From the NCBI GenBank assembly GCA_045562555.1, contig JBJKVO010000015.1, positions 1-64,000 of the forward strand: DNA of 64,000 nt, given 5' to 3'. The position numbers and the translations under genes are program-made. Positions 8,764-15,462 of the stretch are shown here, in pieces (the first letter of the stretch is position 1; each line of letters begins with the position of its first letter). Origin of the DNA: UBA2588 sp002339805 (GTDB lineage: Bacteria > Chloroflexota > Dehalococcoidia > Lucifugimonadales > UBA3495). Under the pieces are notes generated by a model. The model had not been told where the DNA came from, made no database searches, and was given only the letters and a program-made list of their open reading frames with translations.

Positions 8764-9474
8764 ATGACTCAACCAAATTTGTCTGAATACAATAAAATTT
8801 TAATTGTTTCTCCCCACCCATACGATTGTGATTTATGGGCCGGAGGTACTATATGTAGTTTTATAGCATCCGGTAAAATAATCCATGCTGTTATATGCAC
8901 AGATGGGTCCAAAACAACCAACAACCCACACGTGGAAATATCCAGCCTTAAAGATATCCGTTGTTCTGAGCAAACAGAATCAGCCAAAATTTTAGGGGTT
9001 CAAACCATGACTTTTCTGGAGTTAATCGATGGCCAATTAGAAGACACTGATGCATTTCGAAAACTTATAGTCCGTCAAATACGTAAAGAACAGCCTGATC
9101 TAGTGATAACAAGCGAACCTTATAGAAAATTTATGCCTTGGCACAGAGATAACCGTATAACCGGTCAAGTAACACTCGACGCAGTGTATCCTTACGGAAG
9201 AGATCATCTGCACTACCAAGATCTATGGGAGAATGAATCCCTAGAACCACATAACACCAGAGCAATCTGGTTCTGGGGTACAGAGAATCCTGATATCTTT
9301 ATAGATATAGACAAATTTATCAACCCTAAAATCGAAGCCCTCAAATGCCATGAAACTCAAACTTATGGCCAGGGCGAACAAGAACTTCGGTCCATAATAA
9401 AAGACCGGGCTGGTATTCCCAGCTCCGGCCTCGTAACATCAGAATGTTTCAGAGAAGTAACTTTCAGAGTTTAA
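8764..9474 (+). CDS. PIG-L/LmbE-like deacetylase family protein with altered active site
   Basis: The 236-residue fold matches the PIG-L/MshB/BshB metal-dependent deacetylases: KILIVSPHPYDCDLWAGGTICSF at the start, VICTDGSK, a central LGVQTMTFLEL segment and a C-terminal DIDKFINPKIEALKCHETQ. In active members the first motif is HPDD and the third is HPDH. Here they read HPYD (18-21) and HRDN (127-130), so the usual general-base Asp is Tyr20 and one zinc-ligand His is Asn130. The enzyme may be altered or inactive. An AAAGGA site precedes the ATG. Its 3' end overlaps the convergent EthD-like gene by four bases. Confidence 0.82.
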   Translation: MTQPNLSEYNKILIVSPHPYDCDLWAGGTICSFIASGKIIHAVICTDGSKTTNNPHVEISSLKDIRCSEQTESAKILGVQTMTFLELIDGQLEDTDAFRKLIVRQIRKEQPDLVITSEPYRKFMPWHRDNRITGQVTLDAVYPYGRDHLHYQDLWENESLEPHNTRAIWFWGTENPDIFIDIDKFINPKIEALKCHETQTYGQGEQELRSIIKDRAGIPSSGLVTSECFREVTFRV

Positions 9475-9824
9475 TGACTGTTGCTATGTACATAATCATC
9501 TGCTAGCCAGACGTCAGTAGCTTCACTTATCTGAAACTTGGGCTTAACGCTAGTATAATTAGGTATGTCGCCCATAACTGCTCGCCCGGTCGCTTTAAAG
9601 CCTTCATGGACATGTTCAACTGTATCAAAATACAAAGATGTTATAACTCTATAAATTGCTGGTTCCGCAGGATTAGCATCAGATATACCTGATAGTACTT
9701 CATATTTTGTTAATCCATACTCACCCAATTGCTCCTTAATTAAGGGCAGATGGGTGTTCACATAATAATCCATATTAAAATCATCGGACGAGTCATTTTC
9801 ATAGAGTACTGTAACTACGATCAT
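9471..9824 (-). CDS. EthD domain protein
   Basis: This 117-residue protein opens MIVVTVLYENDSSDDFNMDYYVNTHLPLIKEQL, the dimeric alpha/beta-barrel pattern of EthD-type proteins (F-x3-Y-x4-H-xPL). EthD-like proteins accompany oxidative degradation systems, but their reaction is mostly unknown. An AAAGGAGC site stands before the ATG. It lies 31 bases downstream of the rplL stop on the same strand, so it could receive read-through from the ribosomal operon, a place where rpoB is often found. Confidence 0.82.
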   Translation of the reverse strand: MIVVTVLYENDSSDDFNMDYYVNTHLPLIKEQLGEYGLTKYEVLSGISDANPAEPAIYRVITSLYFDTVEHVHEGFKATGRAVMGDIPNYTSVKPKFQISEATDVWLADDYVHSNSH

Positions 9825-9855
9825 GAGGGCTCCTTTATATTTTATTAACTTTAAA

Positions 9856-10245
9856 TTAAGCTATTTCTACTGAAGCGCCAGCTTCTTCTAGTTTAGACTT
9901 AATTGTGTCTGCTTCTTCTTTGTTTGCGCCTTCTTTGACTCTGGTAGGAGCAGCTTCAACCAATTCTTTAGCTTCTCTTAATCCTAGAGCGGTCACTTCT
10001 CTAACTGCTTTAATCACATTGATTTTGTTATCCCCAATTTCAGTTAGTGTTACCTCAAAGTCTGTTTTCTCTTCTGCGCCAGCATCAGCAGCTCCTGCAT
10101 CTCCACCAGCTGGAGCGGCAGCAGCAACTGCAACAGGAGCAGCCGCAGTGATACCAAACTTGTCTTCCAAGCCTTTAACAAGTTCTTGTACCTGCATCAC
10201 ATTCATCTCACCGATTGCCTCTAATATTTCATCTGTAGTAACCAT
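9856..10245 (-). CDS. rplL: 50S ribosomal protein L7/L12
   Basis: The stalk protein that recruits translation factors. The 129 residues show the N-terminal dimerisation helices (DEILEAIGEMNVMQVQELVKGLEDKFG), an Ala/Gly/Pro-rich hinge at about 36-58, and the C-terminal factor-binding domain with NKINVIKAVREVTALGLREAKELVEAAPTRVKEG. It is directly downstream of rplJ, as in nearly all bacteria. Unlike many genomes, rpoB does not follow. Confidence 0.97.
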   Translation of the reverse strand: MVTTDEILEAIGEMNVMQVQELVKGLEDKFGITAAAPVAVAAAAPAGGDAGAADAGAEEKTDFEVTLTEIGDNKINVIKAVREVTALGLREAKELVEAAPTRVKEGANKEEADTIKSKLEEAGASVEIA

Positions 10246-10277
10246 TTTTTCTCCTATTTTGTTTTATATATTTTTTG

Positions 10278-10814
10278 TTACGCGTTACCGGAATTTTCCA
10301 TCTGAGAAACTCGAGATTGTAAAATTCCTCCTAAGCTGTATAAAGGACTGTTTAATGCCCCTGCAAGTTGGTAAAGTGGTGACTGCAATTGACCCATTAA
10401 CTTCGCCACCAAATCAGGTTTAGGAGGCAGTTTAGCCATAGATTCAACATCTTCTTTAGAGTAAGTGTCCGATTGTCCCACTACTGCACCATAAATGTTA
10501 AGTGGAGACCCTGTCCTAGCAACATATGCAGCCAATGCTTTAGCCACAATCGTCGGATCATCGTATCCAAACGCTACCCCAGTTGGGCCTTGTATTATGT
10601 CATTTACATTATTTTTACCTGCAGATTCCGCGGCTAATTGCAACAAAGTCTTTTTAACTATAAGGAATTCAATACCTTCATTTCTCATTGATTTCCTTAA
10701 ATCAGTCATAGCATTAACATCTATGTTTGAATAATCTGCAGTCACTGCTATGGTGCAATTCTGCAATTTCTCTTTGATACTTTCTACTTGATTAACTTTT
10801 CTTTCAGTTGGCAA
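10278..10814 (-). CDS. rplJ: 50S ribosomal protein L10
   Basis: The stalk base protein that carries L7/L12 dimers. The N-terminal segment PTERKVNQVESIKEKLQNCTIAVTADYSNI and DLRKSMRNEGIEFLIVKKTLL are family hallmarks. The C-terminal helix binding L12 ends at about residue 178. The TTG at 10814 is preferred because GGAGG lies 7 bases upstream and the product then begins MPTE, as L10 proteins do. An upstream TTG at 10829 lies before that site. Its 5' leader holds the L10-type attenuator. Confidence 0.95.
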   Translation of the reverse strand: MPTERKVNQVESIKEKLQNCTIAVTADYSNIDVNAMTDLRKSMRNEGIEFLIVKKTLLQLAAESAGKNNVNDIIQGPTGVAFGYDDPTIVAKALAAYVARTGSPLNIYGAVVGQSDTYSKEDVESMAKLPPKPDLVAKLMGQLQSPLYQLAGALNSPLYSLGGILQSRVSQMENSGNA

Positions 10815-10830
10815 CCTTACCTCCGACAAT

Positions 10831-10919
10831 AAAAAAACCTGTCACTTAAGACAGGTAGACTGTGTGGATCACCACACGCCTCGGCAGGGGACTCAGCATT
10901 ACAAACCTGCTGTCTTAAG
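10831..10919 (-). ncRNA. L10 leader with transcription attenuator
   Basis: On the minus strand, CTTAAGACAG (10919-10910) pairs perfectly with CTGTCTTAAG (10854-10845) to close a large leader. Inside it are CAGG/CCTG pairing and a GTGTGG-TGAT-CCACAC hairpin, the general form of the ribosomal-protein L10 leader. The 3' strand of the closing helix also forms ACCTGTC-loop-GACAGGT (10856-10837) followed by seven U, an intrinsic terminator. The two folds are mutually exclusive, so L10 or the L10-L12 complex can autoregulate rplJ-rplL by attenuation. Confidence 0.85.
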
Positions 10920-10949
10920 CGTTTATTATTTTATTGTTGATTCTTTTTC

Positions 10950-11663
10950 TTATTCTACTCTCATAGCCTGAAGTTGTTGAGTATCCAATTGTACACTAGG
11001 CCCCATGGTAGAAGTCAAGAACGCAGTTTTAAAAAACGTTCCTTTCATTTCTGTGGGCTTTTCTCTATTAATCGAATCGATTAACACTGTTAAGTTTTCC
11101 ATGAGTTGTTCTGCGTCAAAACTAATCTTTCCAATTGGACTATGAATTATAGAAGTTCGGTCCGTTCTAAATTCAACTCTGCCTTGGCGTGCTTCTTCTA
11201 TTGCTCTTGGTAAGTCTCGAGCTTGAACTAATGTGCCGTTTCTAGGATTAGGCATTAATCCTCTTCTCCCAAGTACCGGACCGAGCTTAGATATCTTAGG
11301 CATAACATCAGGGGTTGCTAATCCTACATCAAATCCTAGCCAACCACCTTCTATATCACTAATCAGATCATCCTCACCAACATAATCAGCCCCAGATTGC
11401 TTAGCAATCTCAACACCTTCTGCTCTGGTGAAAACAAGAACTCTAACTTGTTTGCCCAATCCATTTGGTAACACTGTTACCCCTCTCACCATTTGGTCGG
11501 CATGCCTTGTATCCGCGTTAGTTTTTATGTGCAGCTCGACCGTTTCATCAAATTTAACCTTTGACATTTCCTTAAGTATAGCTAATGCTTCATCTGGAGA
11601 ATGTAATTTATCTCTGTCTATTTTTTCAGCAGCAGCTGACATTCTTTTACTTACTTTAACCAT
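10950..11663 (-). CDS. rplA: 50S ribosomal protein L1
   Basis: Structures the L1 stalk and controls tRNA exit. The 237 residues carry family signatures FDETVELHIKTNADTRHADQMVRGVTVLPNGLGK, ADYVGEDDLISDIEGGWLGFD, and the two-domain hinge GLMPNPRNGTL. The C-terminal part has KGTFFKTAFLTSTMGPSVQLD. It is located 8 bases after rplK on the same strand, and rplJ follows after the L10 leader. Confidence 0.97.
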   Translation of the reverse strand: MVKVSKRMSAAAEKIDRDKLHSPDEALAILKEMSKVKFDETVELHIKTNADTRHADQMVRGVTVLPNGLGKQVRVLVFTRAEGVEIAKQSGADYVGEDDLISDIEGGWLGFDVGLATPDVMPKISKLGPVLGRRGLMPNPRNGTLVQARDLPRAIEEARQGRVEFRTDRTSIIHSPIGKISFDAEQLMENLTVLIDSINREKPTEMKGTFFKTAFLTSTMGPSVQLDTQQLQAMRVE

Positions 11664-11671
11664 TTTATTCT

Positions 11672-12097
11672 CTATCCTTCTACTATTATCCCCATGCTAC
11701 GAGCGGTGCCTTCTATAATTGCTATCGCTTCTTCAACTGATGAAGCATTAAGATCTTCCAATTTAGTCTCTGCAATTGACTGCAAAGATGCTCGAGTAAC
11801 TGATCCAATCGCTCCTTGGCGAACATCACTGGATCCTTTCGGAATACCAGCGGCTTTTCTTAATAATTCTGACGCTGGTGCAGTTTTAGTGACGAAAGTA
11901 AATGATCTATCTTCGTACACAGTCAAGTGAACAGGAACTATGGTACCGGTCTCATTACTAGTTCGGGCATTATATTCTTTCACGAACTCCATTATGTTTA
12001 CACCATGCTGACCTAAAGCTGGTCCTACAGGGGGAGCTGGACTGGCTTTGCCAGCCTCTAATTGAAGTTTTATTATTGCAAGGACTTTCTTTGCCAC
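11672..12097 (-). CDS. rplK: 50S ribosomal protein L11
   Basis: Part of the GTPase-associated centre. The 141 residues match the family length, with LEAGKASPAPPVGPALGQHGVNIMEFVKEYNART at the N-terminus, the proline-rich hinge, and the rRNA-binding domain carrying TKTAPASELLRKAAGIPKGSS. It follows nusG with an 18-base gap. Confidence 0.98.
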   Translation of the reverse strand: MAKKVLAIIKLQLEAGKASPAPPVGPALGQHGVNIMEFVKEYNARTSNETGTIVPVHLTVYEDRSFTFVTKTAPASELLRKAAGIPKGSSDVRQGAIGSVTRASLQSIAETKLEDLNASSVEEAIAIIEGTARSMGIIVEG

Positions 12098-12115
12098 TTT
12101 ACTCTCCTAATCTAC

Positions 12116-12697
12116 CTATGCCCGTTCAACTTGTAAAAAGTCAAGCTCTACGGGAGTTTCTCTTCCAAAAAATGATACTAATACTCGTACTTTACCTTTA
12201 CTTTCATCAACGTCGTTGATCGCTCCAATAAAGTCAACGAATGGTCCTTCATTTATTCTTACCACATCACCATTTTGGAATCCAATTTTAACTTTGCTAG
12301 GTGTCGTTGAATCCACTTGTTTGAATATTTCATCAACTTGGCTGTCTTCTAGTGGTGTTGGCTTAGATCTCCTATCATTACCATCTTCCGAAGAAACAAA
12401 TCCTGTCACACCAGGAGTGTTTCTAACTATATACCAACTATCATCATCCATTGTCATTTGCACCAGAATGTAACCAGGGAATAATTTTTTTCGCTCTGGT
12501 GTACGCTGGCCGTCCTTGAAAACAACTTCTTCCTCGGTAGGAACAACAACATCTATTATTTTTTCATGCATTCCCAGACTTTGGATTCTTAGTTTTAGGT
12601 TCCTTTCCACAATATCTTCTTGCCCAGAATACGTGTGTACGATATACCATTTAGGCCCATCTACATACACATCCTGATTGTTATTAGATATAGTCAT
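12116..12697 (-). CDS. nusG: Transcription antitermination factor NusG
   Basis: NusG links RNA polymerase, Rho and the ribosome. The 193-residue protein has the NGN domain at about 15-130 (KWYIVHTYSGQEDIVERNLKLR, KLFPGYILVQMTMDDDSWYIVRNTPGVTGFV). The KOW domain is at about 138-193 (FQNGDVVRINEGPFVDFIGAINDVDESKGKVRVLVSFFGRETPVELDFLQVE). The order secE, nusG, rplK is the standard one. Confidence 0.97.
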   Translation of the reverse strand: MTISNNNQDVYVDGPKWYIVHTYSGQEDIVERNLKLRIQSLGMHEKIIDVVVPTEEEVVFKDGQRTPERKKLFPGYILVQMTMDDDSWYIVRNTPGVTGFVSSEDGNDRRSKPTPLEDSQVDEIFKQVDSTTPSKVKIGFQNGDVVRINEGPFVDFIGAINDVDESKGKVRVLVSFFGRETPVELDFLQVERA

Positions 12698-12728
12698 ATT
12701 AACTTAATTATCCTGTATAAATTAAAGC

Positions 12729-12989
12729 TTAAAGTACGTACTTACCGAATGTTGCGGCAAGCACTCTATCTAAACCACCCAGGTAAAACCCCATAATGAC
12801 TGCTAGGACCAACACAACTATGGTCAGCCTGATAGTCTCTTCTTTACTGGGCCATACCGACTTTCTGAGTTCCGAGATAGTTTCTCTTAAGAAAGTAAGT
12901 GGTCCTGTCCGGTTAACACCTTGCTGTCTTACTGCTCTTCTAGAGCCTGACGAAACCATTAACCTATCTGGTCTCCCTGTGAAGGACAT
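12729..12989 (-). CDS. secE: Preprotein translocase subunit SecE
   Basis: Single-span SecE of 86 residues. A basic N-terminal tail is followed by the amphipathic helix and WPSKEETIRLTIVVLVLAVIMGFYLGGLDRVLAA, where RKSVWPSKEE before the membrane helix is the family hallmark. The start codon lies inside rpmG: the two reading frames overlap by 26 bases, which suggests translational coupling. Confidence 0.93.
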   Translation of the reverse strand: MSFTGRPDRLMVSSGSRRAVRQQGVNRTGPLTFLRETISELRKSVWPSKEETIRLTIVVLVLAVIMGFYLGGLDRVLAATFGKYVL

Positions 12990-13134
12990 GTCCCCTACAT
13001 TTCGGACTCGGACAGAACTTTTTAAGTTCTATTCTTTGAGTATCATTTCTCTTGTTTTTAGCAGTAGTGTAATTACGCTCTCCACATTCAGTGCATTGCA
13101 TAGTCACTACATCTCTTACTCCACTTTTAGCCAT
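12964..13134 (-). CDS. rpmG: 50S ribosomal protein L33
   Basis: This 56-codon gene lies between tuf and secE. The protein begins MAKSGVRDVVTMQCTECGER and continues NYTTAKNKRNDTQRIELKKF. It then reads CPSPKCRGHVLHRETR and stops with TAG at 12964-12966. The first cysteine pair is CxxC (14,17) but the second is spaced by four residues (C41, C46) instead of the usual two, a 2-residue insertion in the zinc ribbon. The ATG is 7 bases after the tuf stop. Confidence 0.92.
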   Translation of the reverse strand: MAKSGVRDVVTMQCTECGERNYTTAKNKRNDTQRIELKKFCPSPKCRGHVLHRETR

Positions 13135-13141
13135 TTTATTA

Positions 13142-14327
13142 TCACTCTATTAATTTTGTGAAGACGCCAGCACCTACAGTCCTACCACCTTCTCGTATAG
13201 CAAATCTCAATCCTTCTTCAATAGCAACCGGTGTAATCAATTCGATTCCCATGGTCACATTGTCACCAGGCATAATCATTTCAATCCCATCTGGTAGCTT
13301 AATAGATCCAGTTATATCACTTGTTCGAATGTAAAACTGTGGCTTATAGCCGTCGAAAAATGGGGTATGCCTGCCACCTTCTTCTCGACTTAATATGTAC
13401 ACCTCAGCTTCAGCCTTAGTATAAGGTTTCATAGAGCCCGGAGCTACGACTACTTGGCCCCGCTCCACTTCTTCTCTATCTACTCCTCTAAGCAATATAC
13501 CTACAGCATCGCCTGCCTCAGTACTGTCTAAATACTTGTGAAACATTTCTAAGCCAGTAGCAGTAGATCTAAGAGTGTCGCCAAATCTAACAATTTCTAC
13601 TTCTGCGCCTTGATTTAATGTTCCTCTTTCAACTCGACCAGTAACAACAGTTCCCCTGCCTTTGATACCGAAAACGTCTTCAATAGGCATTAAGAAAGGC
13701 TCGTCTACCAATCGTGTTGGTTGCGGGATGAAATCATCCATCGTGTCTACTAGTTTCTGGACTTCTGCCATTGCTTCAGGATCACCTTCTAGTGCCTTGA
13801 GCCCACTAACTCTAATTATAGGAGTGTCATCTCCAGGGAATTCATAAGTTGTGAGGAGCTCTCTGACTTCCATTTCAACTAGTTCTAAAAGTTCTTCGTC
13901 ATCCATCATGTCACATTTATTCAGAGCCACTAGAATTTTTGGAACTTCAAACTTGTCTTGCCAACAGGATGTGCTCTCTTGTCTGAGGCATAGGGCCATC
14001 AGGAGCACTAACTACCAAAATAGCGCCGTCCATCTGAGCTGCGCCGGTGATCATGTTTTTAATGTAGTCAGCGTGACCTGGGCAGTCAACGTGAGCGTAA
14101 TGCCTGTTATCGGTCTCATACTCAACGTGAGCTATAGCTATTGTTACACCCCTAGCCTTTTCCTCAGGAGCGTTATCTATTTGATCCATTCCTTTAAATT
14201 CTGCTCCTCCTCTTTCAGCTAATGATCTTGTTATAGCTGCTGTCAAAGTTGTTTTACCATGGTCTACGTGACCAATTGTTCCTACATTAACGTGTGGTTT
14301 AGACCTATCGAATTTTTCTGCTGCCAT
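13142..14327 (-). CDS. tuf: Elongation factor Tu, frame broken by one extra base
   Basis: EF-Tu delivers aminoacyl-tRNA to the ribosome. The N-terminal 126 residues (MAAEKFDRSKPHVNVGTIGH, GHVDHGKTT, DCPGHADYIKNM) read to ARQV and then hit TGA. The remaining 268 residues (EVPKILVALNKCDMMDD to GAGVFTKLIE) are in another frame. Removing one base from the triple A at plus positions 13949-13951 (TTT in the coding strand) restores a complete 394-residue EF-Tu. All motifs are intact on both sides and this is the only tuf seen here, so a sequencing or assembly error is more likely than a dead gene. Confidence 0.93.
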
Positions 14328-14367
14328 TTTGGTTTTTTACCTCAATCTCTCTATTTTTCTTTATTTC

Positions 14368-14442
14368 TGGAGCCCAGAGGCGGGATTGAACCGCCGACCT
14401 CGTTCTTACCAAGAACGCGCTCTACCACTGAGCTACCTGGGC
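14368..14442 (-). tRNA. tRNA-Thr (anticodon GGT)
   Basis: A full cloverleaf reads on the minus strand. Acceptor GCCCAGG pairs with TCTGGGC, the D-arm is GCTC/GAGC, and the anticodon stem CGTTC/GAACG encloses loop TTGGTAA, giving anticodon GGT. The T-arm GGCGG/CCGCC encloses TTCAATC. The 3' CCA is encoded at 14370-14368. It lies 40 bases upstream of tuf in the same operon. Confidence 0.95.
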
Positions 14443-14464
14443 TTGCCTAGACAAACCCTTGTAA

Positions 14465-14552
14465 TGGTGGAGCGGGTTGGATTCGAACCAACGTAGTCCT
14501 TCCGGACGCCAGATTTACAGTCTGGTGGATTTAACCACTCTCCCACCGCTCC
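14465..14552 (-). tRNA. tRNA-Tyr (anticodon GTA)
   Basis: A class II tRNA with a long variable arm. Acceptor GGAGCGG/CCGCTCC, anticodon stem CCAGA/TCTGG around loop CTGTAAA (anticodon GTA), variable arm GTCCGGAAGGAC, T-arm GTTGG/CCAAC and an encoded CCA. The 88-base length fits bacterial tRNA-Tyr. It is between the two tRNA-Thr genes. Confidence 0.95.
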
Positions 14553-14558
14553 ATGGTA

Positions 14559-14633
14559 TGGAGCCCCAGTGGGGATTCGAACCCCAAACCTGCCGATTAC
14601 AAATCGGCTGCGCTACCATTGCGCCACAGGGGC
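14559..14633 (-). tRNA. tRNA-Thr (anticodon TGT)
   Basis: Acceptor GCCCCTG pairs with CTGGGGC with a U-U mismatch at the sixth pair. The D-arm is GCGC/GCGC, and the anticodon stem GCCGA/TCGGC encloses loop TTTGTAA, giving anticodon TGT. The T-arm TGGGG/CCCCA encloses TTCGAAT, and CCA is encoded. It is the first gene of the tRNA-tuf operon. Confidence 0.93.
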
Positions 14634-14657
14634 CCGCGCACCTAAAAACCACTATAA

Positions 14658-14683
14658 AATAGCCCCGAATTTACGGGGCTATT
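14658..14683 (-). terminator. GC-rich leader hairpin upstream of the tRNA-tuf operon
   Basis: AATAGCCCCG and CGGGGCTATT form a 10-bp stem around a 6-base loop. On the minus strand the stem is followed by TTATAG and then TGGTTTTTAGG. Flanking AACCA (14692-14688) could extend the stem by pairing with TGGTT (14652-14648). It lies about 20 bases after the expected transcription start and 25 bases before the first tRNA. It could be a leaky attenuator or a processing hairpin. Confidence 0.5.
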
Positions 14684-14707
14684 AAAAATGGTTCTCTCGT
14701 AGCGCAG

Positions 14708-14737
14708 ATTATATATGACGTACTCGTTGAGTGTCAA
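14708..14737 (-). promoter_or_regulatory. Near-consensus sigma70 promoter for the tRNA-tuf operon
   Basis: On the minus strand a perfect TTGACA (14737-14732) and a perfect TATAAT (14713-14708) are separated by 18 bases. No other promoter in the window is as good, which fits the demand for tRNA, EF-Tu and ribosomal proteins. Transcription would start near 14701. Confidence 0.85.
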
Positions 14738-14765
14738 TCCAAAGCATCCTATAAAAGAAGCCCTA

Positions 14766-14795
14766 TTGACGTACAATTCTAATATCAAATACACT
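14766..14795 (+). promoter_or_regulatory. Likely apt promoter
   Basis: TTGACG (14766-14771) and TACACT (14790-14795) are separated by 18 bases. Transcription would start near 14802, just before the GAAAACGTTTTC palindrome and 44 bases before the apt ATG. Confidence 0.5.
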
Positions 14796-14810
14796 CTGTT
14801 CGCGCGAGTC

Positions 14811-14822
14811 GAAAACGTTTTC
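14811..14822. promoter_or_regulatory. LacI/PurR-type operator candidate before apt
   Basis: GAAAACGTTTTC is a perfect 12-bp palindrome with the central CG typical of LacI-family operators. It is close to the enterobacterial PurR box (ACGCAAACGTTTTCGT). It sits at about +10 relative to the proposed promoter of a purine salvage gene, where a bound repressor would block transcription. No LacI-family regulator is encoded in the window. Confidence 0.45.
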
Positions 14823-14845
14823 CGAAATTATATGGAGCTAATAAT

Positions 14846-15364
14846 ATGCCTTTAAATCTTGCAGAATACATCATCGATGTTCCTGATTACCCTAAACCAG
14901 GTATTCTATTCAAAGACATTACTCCTTTATTACAAAATCCTAATGCTTTTTCTCATTGCATAGCGACATTAAGTGAATTATATTCGAAATCCCAATTCGA
15001 TGCGATCGCCGGAATCGAATCTCGTGGGTTCATATTTGCATGCCCATTAGCTATAGAATTACAAACTTCATTTATTCCCATTCGTAAACTTGGTAAATTA
15101 CCAAGACAAACATTACAGGCCGAATATGAACTCGAATATGGATCTGAGACGATTGAGATCCATGAAGATGCGATCACTCCCGGCTCCAAAGTCTTGATAA
15201 TAGATGACGTTCTAGCCACAGGCGGGACCTTAAAAGCAGCAACGAATCTAGTAAAACAAAGCGGAGCTACTAACATCGAAATATGCACGATAGTAGAATT
15301 ATTGTTCTTAAATGGGCGAGAAGCACTCTCAGACACAAAATTGACATCCTTAGTCACTTTCTAG
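14846..15364 (+). CDS. apt: Adenine phosphoribosyltransferase
   Basis: It salvages adenine to AMP using PRPP. The 172-residue protein shows the family sequence from residue 1: PLNLAEYIIDVPDYPKPGILFKDITPLLQNP. IAGIESRGFIFACPLA and the PRPP loop VLIIDDVLATGGTLKAA (about 116-132) follow. A GGAG site is 10 bases before the ATG. A PurR-like palindrome precedes it, fitting purine control. Confidence 0.96.
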   Translation: MPLNLAEYIIDVPDYPKPGILFKDITPLLQNPNAFSHCIATLSELYSKSQFDAIAGIESRGFIFACPLAIELQTSFIPIRKLGKLPRQTLQAEYELEYGSETIEIHEDAITPGSKVLIIDDVLATGGTLKAATNLVKQSGATNIEICTIVELLFLNGREALSDTKLTSLVTF

Positions 15365-15462
15365 CGAGATGTGTGGCAATTTACAAGTAGAAAAAGTTAC
15401 GAAAATCTGATAATTTAACTTCACTAAATTAGGTAATATAAATCAAAGGCGGAGGAGATGAA

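Noticed and set aside
9905..10423. Long plus-strand open frame opposite rplL and rplJ
   Set aside because: It is the complement of two certain ribosomal protein genes; the Ala/Ser-rich product reflects the rplL hinge.
13851..14222. Plus-strand open frame across the tuf frameshift
   Set aside because: Opposite-strand shadow of EF-Tu with no ribosome site or family resemblance.
14259..14662. Small plus-strand frames through the tRNA genes
   Set aside because: They translate tRNA complements (for example the GFEPQTCRL-type peptides), a well-known annotation artefact.
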